NCBI GenBank assembly: GCA_036946405.1
Contig: JAQIJC010000001.1
Coordinates: 305,501 to 369,500 of the forward strand
DNA: 64,000 nt
Source: Sphingomonas phyllosphaerae
GTDB taxonomy: Bacteria; Pseudomonadota; Alphaproteobacteria; Sphingomonadales; Sphingomonadaceae
Direction of reading: 5' to 3'
The position numbers and the translations under genes were made by a program. The notes beneath the pieces are model-generated. The model was not told where the DNA came from. It did no database searches and saw only the letters and a list, made by a program, of their open reading frames with translations. Below, one piece after another: positions 44,846-53,053 of this stretch (position 1 is its first letter; the number at the start of each line of letters is the position of its first letter).

Positions 44846-45846
44846 CGCAGATAGGCACGGATTCGCGCGTCGCGCGTCGGCGACGGCGGGCCCAGGATCC
44901 CGCGCGCTGCCGACGGCAGATGATCCGCCACCGCGCGGGCATCCTCCGCGAAGACGTATAGGTCGAACCAGTCGCGCAAGGCCGCACGCTCCGCGGCCGG
45001 CCGGTCGCGCACCGCCAGGATCGCATGGATCAGCGCGGCGAACGGCGAATCGGGCGTCCCGCGCGTCCACCAGTAATTGGCGAGCACGTTCAACGTGCCG
45101 GTCGCGCGGATTTCGTGCCACCACATCGCGGGGATCAGGATCGCGTCGCCCGGCGCCAGACGCGCGACGCACGCCGTCTCCTGCGCCGCGGCGAAGCGCG
45201 GGAAGCGCGCCAGGTCGGGGCGCTCGATGTCGACCATGCTGGTCGGCTGGCCCGCCATCGTCACGTCCAGCGGACCGACATAGAGGTTCACCGCCTGCGC
45301 GGGCGGGAACAGCACGACGCGGCGTTGCCCGGCGACCACCACCGCGACGTTGTCGGCCATGTCGAAATGCGCCGAGACGCGACTGCCGTTGCCGATCCAC
45401 AGTCGCGCGCGCGCATCGCCGACCGGCAGCGGCAGCGCGTGGTCGCGCGTCCAGCCGGGGAAATGATCGTCCGCGGTGCTGGCGCCCGCATACAGCGAGG
45501 GCGGCGCGGCATCGGCGCGTTCGCGGAGCAGCGCATCGAGCAGCACCGGTAGCAGGATCTGCGCGCGCTCGAAGTTGAAGCCGTCCATGTCGTCGCGGTA
45601 GAAGAATCGACCGCCGACCGTCGATGCCGCCGCCAGAAGGCCGAGCGGACGCCCCCCGTCATACCGGCGCAGATGCGCGGCCAGCGCAGCATCGCCTCCC
45701 GCGGATGCCGCCACCGACGGCCAGTGTGTCACCAGACTCCGCACGACGACGGGCCGGGCTGCGTCGAGCAGATCCGCGAACGAGGACCGCGCCGTGCCGG
45801 GATCGACCTCTGTGACTGCCGGTGCGGTTCCGATCCAATCATCCAT
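44824..45846 (-). CDS. Cupin_8 / JmjC-like domain protein
   Basis: A 340-aa protein with a cupin-like (FIH/JmjC-type) fold. It has an iron-binding HxD in SAHFDMADNVAVVVAG, the strand VVLFPPAQAVNLYVGP and a distal His in PAMWWHEIRATG. Proteins of this kind often accompany TonB receptors and flavin halogenases in carbohydrate loci, where they may hydroxylate a protein or small molecule. The ATG at 45846 follows GGAGG at good spacing; a GTG just before it is less likely. Confidence 0.82.
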   Translation of the reverse strand: MDDWIGTAPAVTEVDPGTARSSFADLLDAARPVVVRSLVTHWPSVAASAGGDAALAAHLRRYDGGRPLGLLAAASTVGGRFFYRDDMDGFNFERAQILLPVLLDALLRERADAAPPSLYAGASTADDHFPGWTRDHALPLPVGDARARLWIGNGSRVSAHFDMADNVAVVVAGQRRVVLFPPAQAVNLYVGPLDVTMAGQPTSMVDIERPDLARFPRFAAAQETACVARLAPGDAILIPAMWWHEIRATGTLNVLANYWWTRGTPDSPFAALIHAILAVRDRPAAERAALRDWFDLYVFAEDARAVADHLPSAARGILGPPSPTRDARIRAYLRQMLGDG

Positions 45847-45849
45847 CAC

Positions 45850-46308
45850 CGATCCTCCCCATCACCGTCGACCGCCGCCCATCACGCTCTCTGCCTTGCG
45901 ACCGGCTGCGTTCGGCGGTCATCGTCCCGGTAGCAATCCGCCGGGATATCGGACCGTCGCCGTCAAAGCTGGTGGCCAATGCACGAACGGGTGGCAAGCC
46001 CGCAATGCGGACAGCGCACTCGTGGGCAACACGGTTCGGCGGCGTCGCTCTTCGGGTCGATCGATGAATTGCAGCTACCGTCGCAATAGCCGCAGACGGC
46101 GGCAACGACAGGCCGCATGCGGCGTGATGCCCGTCGGCTGACCTTCCCTAGGATCGACATAGGGAGCAGCATATCAATGAAGCGACTGCTCGCCTCAAAG
46201 AGCTGCAGCCGTCGACCGCGCTGATGGTCGCCTTTGACTGCCTTCCATGCATTTAGATGCTCTTAACATCAGACGATTACGGGCGTCCGGCTGGGAGGGG
46301 CGTGGCCA
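45850..46308. other. Intergenic region before the chemoreceptor gene
   Basis: About 460 bp between the cupin gene and the chemoreceptor. The only notable frame is a 69-codon minus-strand ORF (45963-46172) with eleven or so cysteine/histidine-rich positions (CGYCDGSC, CPHCGLATRSC) but no ribosome site. Base composition starts to drop here compared with the DNA to the left. Confidence 0.4.
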
Positions 46309-47928
46309 ATGGCGATGGTACTTTCGTCTGGAGAGATCCGATCCGGGGTCCGTGAGTTCCTGACTGATCTCGCCATGCTTGATGCTCCGGCGGAGGATGC
46401 AGCGAAGCGAAGCATTTTCAGCCAGCAGGTGGCGGCCACAGCGACTGCCGTTCGCTGGATCTCCTGGCTTTCCCTGCTCACCACCTTAGGGCTATGCCTA
46501 CTATTCTGGAGCACCGCCAACCAGACCGCCATGCTGATCGGAGAACTTGCCGATACAGCCGTTGGCGTCTGGTCACTCGCGAGACTTCCACGATCTGTCT
46601 CACCGGCCACAGCTCCCAAGGTTGCGCGGGAAATAACCGCCCTCGCCCTCGTGCATAGCTGCAGTTGGTCCGTCCTGACGTCCTCCATGATGCAGGGGGC
46701 GGACATGCAGATGGCAATGTTTGTAGCCTCTCTGCAGGTTGCCATGATAGCGGTCGGCTTCGTCCTCTACCTCAACCTTCCCCTCGCCTTCGTAGCGTTT
46801 TCCTTTCCCATATGCGTACCTCTTCTCAGCGCCATCGGCGCGGCTCATGGTCGCCTTTTCGTGATGTACCCGTTGTTGGCGACCTTGCTCACCATCATGT
46901 GCTTCTTCGCTGTTCAGCAGAGCCGTTTGTTCGTTGCGGCCGCGGAAGCAACGGCGGATCTTCATCAGGCCCACGCGGAGCGGCAAGCCCTGCACGAAAC
47001 GGCTGCGCGCGAGGCGGCTGAACAACGCGCTTCGGCGGCCCTCATCAAGGCGGATGGTATTCGCACAGCAGAGCAGGCGCGCCGTGCCATAATCATCCAG
47101 ATCGCGGAGGGGTTCGAAGGCAGCGTCATTGCGATGGTCGAAGCACAAGCGGCAGCGATGGACACGCTCATCGAGGCGGCCAGCAGGCTGTTCGATGCCG
47201 TTCACGTCTCCTCCGAGGCGGTCAGCCAGGCATTCAGCCGAACCCGTGCGACAGCCGATGCGATCGACGCCCTGGTCGAGATCGCGGAGGACCTGTTCAC
47301 CAGCATCTCCTCGATACAGCAGCGCGTGAACGAGCACAGCGCGCTGTGTGACGAGTCGAGCCGCATGACCGCGGACAGTTCCGAGAATATGAGGATGGTC
47401 GCGGACGAGGCCGCCCAAGCGCGCGGCATAGCCGACATCATCGGCGGCCTGACGAAACAGACGAGGCTGCTGGCCTTGAATGCGGCGATCGAAGCTGCTC
47501 GTGCCGGCACCGCCGGGCAAGGTTTCGGCGTTGTTGCAGCGGAAGTTAAGTCGCTGGCTCTGCGTGCCGGGGAGGCCACAAGCAAGGTCGCCGACCAGGC
47601 GGACGGCATATGCCGCCGCTTGCACGACAATTCGATAGCCATCGAACGGATCGAGGCGCAATTCTCCAAAGCCGCGAACGTGGCCGAAGGCATTTCCATG
47701 TCCATCCAAGAGCAGCAGCGTGCCGCCAGCTTTCTTCGAGAGAAGACACGTCACATCGGGGCGAACAGCGCGGAACTTGAAGGCCGTATGAAGATCGTGT
47801 CGGCAACCGTGAAGTCCGTGGATGAAATGGCGACCAAGGTGCGTCTTACGTCTCAGGAAGTCGCCGAGCGAGCTCGGAGGTTGCGTGGCGTCGCGGAGAA
47901 CTTCCTTGATGAACTAAGAGACTCGTAG
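46309..47928 (+). CDS. Orphan methyl-accepting chemotaxis-type receptor
   Basis: A 539-aa protein. The N-terminal half holds about six membrane helices (for example WISWLSLLTTLGLCLLFW and YPLLATLLTIMCFFAV) without a periplasmic sensor domain. A coiled coil and an MCP signalling domain follow, with hairpin tip TKQTRLLALNAAIEAARAG and the core GFGVVAAEVKSLALRAGEA. It would bind CheW/CheA, but no che or flagellar genes are in the window. The signal is probably sensed in the membrane or cytoplasm. The ATG follows GGGAGGGG; a second ATG two codons later is possible. Confidence 0.88.
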   Translation: MAMVLSSGEIRSGVREFLTDLAMLDAPAEDAAKRSIFSQQVAATATAVRWISWLSLLTTLGLCLLFWSTANQTAMLIGELADTAVGVWSLARLPRSVSPATAPKVAREITALALVHSCSWSVLTSSMMQGADMQMAMFVASLQVAMIAVGFVLYLNLPLAFVAFSFPICVPLLSAIGAAHGRLFVMYPLLATLLTIMCFFAVQQSRLFVAAAEATADLHQAHAERQALHETAAREAAEQRASAALIKADGIRTAEQARRAIIIQIAEGFEGSVIAMVEAQAAAMDTLIEAASRLFDAVHVSSEAVSQAFSRTRATADAIDALVEIAEDLFTSISSIQQRVNEHSALCDESSRMTADSSENMRMVADEAAQARGIADIIGGLTKQTRLLALNAAIEAARAGTAGQGFGVVAAEVKSLALRAGEATSKVADQADGICRRLHDNSIAIERIEAQFSKAANVAEGISMSIQEQQRAASFLREKTRHIGANSAELEGRMKIVSATVKSVDEMATKVRLTSQEVAERARRLRGVAENFLDELRDS

Positions 47929-48165
47929 CCGATCGCAGATAGAGGACGCGGGAGAGGCGCCGCGGCATGTCGTCGGAGCTCCTCGCCGGTCGAACACCGA
48001 TCTGCGAGACGACCTAAGGTGAGCGCCTAAGCACCTCGTAGCTGCAAGCGGAGATCATCGTCGCGTGGATGTCGCGGGCCGCTACATTAAGTCGATCAAG
48101 CAAGCTCAGGAATTGGCGTTCGCCAGCGCGGAAGATCATCGCGCTTGCGACGACAGAGCGGAGGA

Positions 48166-48417
48166 TCACCGCCGCTGATGGCGATCGCCTGTCGCGAAGC
48201 CACCCTCGTGATCGCTCGACGAAGTTAGCATGCGTTCGTCCTCCCAAGCGATGAGGTCGGCCACGCGGTACAGGACCGCCCCTCGTTTGGTCCGTTGCAG
48301 ATATGGAGGGGAGTCGATCCCAGAGCAGCGCCGCTTTTCGAGAAATCCCTTCGCACGTCGCAGGTACGCGTTTGCCTCCGCCGTCGTCATGACTCGATCC
48401 GACGCAGCAGAATCCAT
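48166..48417 (-). CDS. Small helix-turn-helix protein (excisionase/AlpA-like)
   Basis: An 83-aa protein whose middle reads MTTAEANAYLRRAKGFLEKR, then PPYLQRTKRGAVLYRVADLI and AWEDER. This is the pattern of small winged HTH proteins (helix-turn-helix 17 / AlpA / excisionase type), usually found on plasmids or islands. The ATG at 48417 is preceded by CCAAGGCC. It is divergent from the 205-aa gene, with a 184-bp AT-rich gap between them. The last 82 bp overlap another open frame (48014-48247). Confidence 0.65.
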   Translation of the reverse strand: MDSAASDRVMTTAEANAYLRRAKGFLEKRRCSGIDSPPYLQRTKRGAVLYRVADLIAWEDERMLTSSSDHEGGFATGDRHQRR

Positions 48418-48601
48418 GGCCTTGGCCTGAGGCGAGCTTCTTGCCTTTTGGCTTCGCGCCGGACCTTCATCAAAACCGACCTCTCGCACCCGATCACCAC
48501 TCCGCAAGTCTATTTGCTAAGTTTAGCATATTTGTAATTTTTGTTGCCATCGATTGCTGCGGGTGTCAACGCATTTGCCGAGTTCGGCGAAAGGTTTTTA
48601 G

Positions 48602-49219
48602 ATGGCTGAGATCCTTATGGCGCCCGGCGATGCCGTCGCCACTCTTCGGACGGCCTGCCACCTGAACGAGAATTCGGAACCTGCGTTGCGCGCGCGCATC
48701 AGGCAACTCATCGAGCTCGGGGTCACTTCGCTGACCCGCGAGACGTCACATGAACGCCATCGCTTCGGCGTCACCGAACTGGCTCAACTCGCCGTGGCCA
48801 TCTCACTCATGAAGGCGCGTGTGCCGCCGGCGGTGGCGGCACGTCTCGCCGACGAGGCGTGGTCCGAATTCGTGCCCTTCGTGCTCGCCGGGATCGGCGA
48901 TGCGTTGCCGGATCGGTTCCGCCGTCTTCGATCAGCGGGATCCGGCCCGCACGCGTTCATCGAAGGCAACGGTCTCGCAGAGCTTGGTCGCAAAACGGCA
49001 CAAGCCGCGCGTAGCGGCGGGCCGCTGCCGAAGATCAGTGTCCGGGTCGTTCCTACGATCGAACCTGTCGAAGGCTTCGATCCGGATACCGCCACCTACC
49101 TGAATGCCGAACGGTTCATGCCCGCGATCTACGAGGCCATCGTCGCTCGGGCGCAGGTTCCCGAAGACATATGGGAGTCTTTGACGAGACTGCGGCAAAG
49201 TGCGGCCGGAACAGGCTGA
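48602..49219 (+). CDS. Putative MerR-like DNA-binding protein
   Basis: A 205-aa protein. The N-terminal half resembles a MerR-type winged helix (ALRARIRQLIELGVTSLTRE, RFGVTELAQLAVAISLMKA, PAVAARLADEAW). A C-terminal segment of unknown fold follows (PKISVRVVPTIEPVEGFD, TATYLNAERFMPAIYEAI). I do not recognise a named family. A GAAAGG site precedes the ATG. It is divergent from the small HTH gene, so this pair resembles the regulatory module of an island or plasmid (inference). Confidence 0.55.
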   Translation: MAEILMAPGDAVATLRTACHLNENSEPALRARIRQLIELGVTSLTRETSHERHRFGVTELAQLAVAISLMKARVPPAVAARLADEAWSEFVPFVLAGIGDALPDRFRRLRSAGSGPHAFIEGNGLAELGRKTAQAARSGGPLPKISVRVVPTIEPVEGFDPDTATYLNAERFMPAIYEAIVARAQVPEDIWESLTRLRQSAAGTG

Positions 49220-49335
49220 GGGGCAGATGCTGCGAAGACGATCAGCGAGTGCGGTCGGATGGACTGCGCCGGCACCCGTCTCCGACGAAGGCGCAAACGC
49301 CTGCGACTAGCGTTTCTGGCGTAAGCTGGGTGTGT

Positions 49336-50133
49336 CTAAACGACCTCATGGGCCGTGGCATCGACGGCGTCAAAGGCCGTGCGTTCTGCGCGGGTGATCA
49401 TCCAGGGTGCGTACGCCGGACCTCCTGATCGGGCGAACTGCAGAGCGTCTCGCGGGATGGGCGCCAGCGGGAAAAGGGGCTGCCTCACCCGAACCAACGT
49501 ACCTGCCTGGTCGACGTGGACGGTCTTGATCGTGACTCTCTTTCCGGTGAGCCAGGACGCACCCACGATCGCGGTGACGTCGCAGCCCGGCCCGTGTATC
49601 GACGCGGCTTGGGGTATTTGTTCCCGGGCGAGGAACACGCTTTGCGAATCCATGTAGTCGATTCCCGCCGCCACCGGGATCATCGCCAAGAGCCGGCGCG
49701 ATCGAAGGACGCCGACGATCGGTCGTCCTCCGCTCTTGGGAGTGATCGCGACATCGCTATTACGTTCGGCCGCGGCGAGGATCGTGCCCATGGCTGCATG
49801 CCACGCCGACGTGTCATTACCACCGGACGCCCAAGTCATCCACGCGAGAGTGGTGGCCGACGTATGGACCGACCATGCCTCCGGCTGGTCCTCGCCCGCG
49901 GCGCGCTGCAGCGCTTGCAGGCGTGCACGCTCAACCACCGCTGGTATGCGATCGGCAAGACGCTCCCAAGCGAGCAAATCCGACGAGGTGTCGCCGCAGA
50001 ACCGGAAGTCCATCCCACCGATCTTGATGCGTACTTCTCGGCGACGGCGTTCGAACGTCATTCCGATGTCGCTGCGATTACTCGATAGGGCCGACAGGCC
50101 GGCATCTATCAGGGCCGGCAACTGATCGAGCAA
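49336..50133 (-). CDS. Unrecognised 265-aa protein
   Basis: A mostly alpha/beta protein with no family I can name. Segments of note: FERRRREVRIKIGGMDFRFC, then LAWERLADRIPAVVERARLQ and ATTLAWMTWASGGNDTS. The C-terminal part ends with VRVRQPLFPLAPIPRDALQF. Translation seems to begin at TTG (50133), which has GGAG seven bases before it; no ATG is near. It reads towards the 205-aa gene and lies 291 bp downstream of the DUF2235 gene on the same strand. Confidence 0.5.
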   Translation of the reverse strand: MLDQLPALIDAGLSALSSNRSDIGMTFERRRREVRIKIGGMDFRFCGDTSSDLLAWERLADRIPAVVERARLQALQRAAGEDQPEAWSVHTSATTLAWMTWASGGNDTSAWHAAMGTILAAAERNSDVAITPKSGGRPIVGVLRSRRLLAMIPVAAGIDYMDSQSVFLAREQIPQAASIHGPGCDVTAIVGASWLTGKRVTIKTVHVDQAGTLVRVRQPLFPLAPIPRDALQFARSGGPAYAPWMITRAERTAFDAVDATAHEVV

Positions 50134-50424
50134 TGGTGGTCTCCTTATTGAAGCGCTTCGAAGGCGGATCGCGGCGACCCGCCAACTTCGTTCTTCGGGC
50201 GATATGCGTGAGCGGTGTCACGGAGACGTTCAACTCACTTTCGCTGAGGTAACCTGTTTTCGGCTCCGCCGTTCCTGTTCCGTGTGCACGTCACGTCATG
50301 CGGCAAGCTGCAGGTATCCATCAGAGTTGCTGAAACTCGAAACGCCGCCGGCGCCGACGGACTTGGCGTGGCATCTCGAACTGCGGCAAGGCCATCGCAT
50401 CTCGACGCCAACTATCCATCGGAT

Positions 50425-51804
50425 TCAGCTAGGTGGCGCCGGGTGAACGGACGAGGATGTTGTCTCCTCTTCACCCAATCTCGGGATGCGCACCATTTGT
50501 CCGGGAAAGATCTCGTCGGGATCCTCGATCGTGTCGAGGTTCGCCAGATGTATCTCGCGCCAATGCTTGGACTTGCCGTAGAACCTTAGCGACAGCCCGC
50601 TCAGGGTGTCGTCGTTTCCGACCTTGACCGTGTCGATCAGATCGTCCGGTGGCGTGAAGGACCATGTCGGCAGCTCGCTCAGCTTTCCAGCGATCCTTTT
50701 GAGGCTCGCCGGACGGTAGGTCGTCGCCCCGGCGGCAGGTTGGGTCACCCATCGTCGCTGCGCCGCCGAGGACAGCTGCCACATGTGCTCCGGCCCGACC
50801 CGATCCGTGGTGAACCGGTCGGTGAAGCCCTTGCGGTGATCCTTGACGTTGATGAGCGGCGCCATCGGATCGGGATGAAACGCGTGGATTCGCGTTCCCG
50901 CCAAGGTGTCCAACTTCAGCCCGGCGAGCTTGGCGCCCTTCAGGATCCAAGCCAATGCACCGTCCGACAGTCCCCGGATGTCGCCGCCGCCTCCGACCGA
51001 GCCGTGAACGCCTGGAAACCAGCGCTCCTGATAGGGAGCACGCACGTCGTCGTTGGTCTTGCCCTTTGCGGCGTTCAGCTCTGTGAGATCTCCGAAGAGC
51101 GTCGGCGGAAACATAGATCGCCGCTCATCGAGGGCAACCGCGTGCCATGCGCTTTCGACGAAATCGTCGAGGGTGGAGTCGTGGAACCGATGCTTTCGAT
51201 TGATCCAGCCGCTACCCCAGATGTTCGCGGGAACGCCCATCGCTGCGACGGTGTCCCACACCCCTAGGTATCTGATCTTCAACTGGGGTGCCTCCCCAGA
51301 AGCATATCCTGGAACGAACTGGCAGCGGAAGGCGTCGTCTTCGGCCCCGATGCAGACCCCGCCCGCATACGTGGCGCGGAATTCCCGCAGTGCTCTGCCC
51401 GCGTCCGCGTCGCCCTTCAGGCGCTTTTCGTAAAGAGCGATGGCCTCGTCGATACGGCCGGCATGCAGTCGACGCAGTGGCCCGACATGTCGAAGGAGCC
51501 CGACGAAGGTCCGCGCGCTGAACGCTCCGCGCGAGAAGCCGAAGACGAAAATCTCGTCACCCGGGTCGTAGTTGAAGATGAGGAAGCGATAAGCCTCGCG
51601 GACGTTCTGCATCAGCCCGGACCCGAAGATGCCGCCGGTCCAACGTTCCAGGCGCGCAGTGCCCACGCCCTCGTCGTAATGTATCAGCTGTGGGCCATCG
51701 GGAGCGGTTCGCAGGATGCTGGCCGCGGTGAGCACGACGTTCGTGGGAGTGTTTTCGTTCAGCTTGTTCCACGTCCCGTCGAAGCAGAAGATCAGCCTCT
51801 TCAT
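50425..51804 (-). CDS. DUF2235 alpha/beta-hydrolase with C-terminal LysM domain
   Basis: A 459-aa protein. The N-terminus KRLIFCFDGTWNKLNE and the nucleophile elbow FGFSRGAFSAR (Ser near residue 89) mark the DUF2235 family of alpha/beta-hydrolases, some of which are phospholipase effectors of type VI secretion. Residues about 395-445 form a LysM-like peptidoglycan-binding domain (DTVKVGNDDTLSGLSLRFYG, ending FPGQMVRIPRL). There is no signal peptide and no neighbouring VgrG, PAAR or immunity gene that I recognise. The ATG at 51804 is used because GGAGG lies 8 bp before it. Confidence 0.82.
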   Translation of the reverse strand: MKRLIFCFDGTWNKLNENTPTNVVLTAASILRTAPDGPQLIHYDEGVGTARLERWTGGIFGSGLMQNVREAYRFLIFNYDPGDEIFVFGFSRGAFSARTFVGLLRHVGPLRRLHAGRIDEAIALYEKRLKGDADAGRALREFRATYAGGVCIGAEDDAFRCQFVPGYASGEAPQLKIRYLGVWDTVAAMGVPANIWGSGWINRKHRFHDSTLDDFVESAWHAVALDERRSMFPPTLFGDLTELNAAKGKTNDDVRAPYQERWFPGVHGSVGGGGDIRGLSDGALAWILKGAKLAGLKLDTLAGTRIHAFHPDPMAPLINVKDHRKGFTDRFTTDRVGPEHMWQLSSAAQRRWVTQPAAGATTYRPASLKRIAGKLSELPTWSFTPPDDLIDTVKVGNDDTLSGLSLRFYGKSKHWREIHLANLDTIEDPDEIFPGQMVRIPRLGEEETTSSSVHPAPPS

Positions 51805-52291
51805 TCCATCGTCCTCCAATCATCGACCCGCTCACTCGGCCTATGGCCACCTTGTGAGAGATTCGGCTCAACGCCAACCTTCATCCGCAGCCGATCCGAT
51901 TCACTGTTCCGACGTTCGGCTTCCTAGAAGCGGAATCGAATCTCTGATTCGCAATCACTTCCGCTGCTACTTTACCCGAAGGCAATCCTTGGCCCCCTTG
52001 CTGCTCCAGTCCGGATCACGATCACCGGGCTCCGGCACTTTTCAAGTCGCGTTCACTCGCTGAGTGGCTTTTTGAGAAACCGACAGGTTCAAATCGGCAG
52101 GACGGCGGGAACTGGTTTGCGGCGCAGATCAGGATGATGAACTGTTAACCTTTGGCGTCCAGCGTGAAGGTCGCTTTATCATGAAATTGCAGGCCACTTA
52201 CCTGCGACGCCTCGTCTGACCGCCGGGTGCGGAATACAGGCACACGTTCCGGATTGCTGATGTTGGTGCCACAATGCCAGCGAGAGCACCT
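51805..52291. other. Intergenic region between DUF2235 and receiver genes
   Basis: About 490 bp upstream of the DUF2235 gene, beyond the stop of the receiver gene. No gene, repeat or clear promoter was seen. Confidence 0.4.
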
Positions 52292-52702
52292 TCAGGTTCC
52301 CTGTGCCGGAACCAGTGCCCGGCTCTCCGCCAGCTCTCGCCAACGTGCTAGGTCGCCTGTGATCGCAAGGAAGGTCGAGGCGAAAGCGTTGGCGCTCACC
52401 GGCTTGATCAGTATCGTGTCGGATAAGGCGTCGACCTGATGACCGCTCGGATCTGCGGTAACGAAGATCGTCGGGACGGCGCCATACAGCGCTCGAATTC
52501 GTTCGACGGCGTCGGGTCCCCTACCCCCCTCTCTCAAATCGATATCCGATACTATGACGCTTGGACGATGACGCGTTGCGGCTTCAACGGCTGCCGCCTC
52601 GTCGCTCACTACGTCGACCGAGGACGCTCCAGCGTCAACGACGAGATCGGTGACCCGATCCGCTATCCTGCGATCGTCTTCAATCACCAGTACGTGTCGC
52701 AT
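52292..52702 (-). CDS. Stand-alone response-regulator receiver protein
   Basis: A 136-aa single receiver domain. It has the acidic pocket VIEDD (8-10), phospho-acceptor Asp53 in VSDIDL, Thr82 in FVTAD and Lys100 in LIKP. There is no output domain, so it would act by protein-protein contact, like CheY or a phosphorelay shuttle. No histidine kinase is adjacent. The ATG at 52702 lacks a strong ribosome site. Confidence 0.88.
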   Translation of the reverse strand: MRHVLVIEDDRRIADRVTDLVVDAGASSVDVVSDEAAAVEAATRHRPSVIVSDIDLREGGRGPDAVERIRALYGAVPTIFVTADPSGHQVDALSDTILIKPVSANAFASTFLAITGDLARWRELAESRALVPAQGT

Positions 52703-53053
52703 GGCCGCCCACCCCAGATTGCAAACTCAGATTAGCGGTATCGCATTCATTCGGACTTATAGAAACCGTCGTTCAAAAACTGGATCATGGCGTCAGGCTG
52801 GTCAGCACCGGGCGTTGTCCAATCGCAGTCATCGCGCGTGCAGCTCAGCTTCCTGGTAGGCGAAAGGCCAACTGATAAAGGACGCTGCACGCGGCCGTTA
52901 TTGCGGCTCGAAGAGTGGAGCGTCGTCGAACGGCATGCTGGAGATCTACGGTGTCGGTGACACTTGGCCATCTGCTCACGTTCGACCAGACGTCAGCTCG
53001 TCACAGCGTCCCGTGCCGAAGGTCCCGATGCGTGGTGGTCCGGCCACATGTCC
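52703..53053. other. Intergenic region before the RecB-like nuclease stop
   Basis: About 350 bp with no recognisable gene or repeat. Short frames here do not resemble proteins. Confidence 0.4.

Noticed and set aside
48014..48247. 77-codon frame overlapping the small HTH gene
   Set aside because: Protein-like in part, but only a TTG start and 82 bp of overlap; kept as an observation, not listed as a gene.
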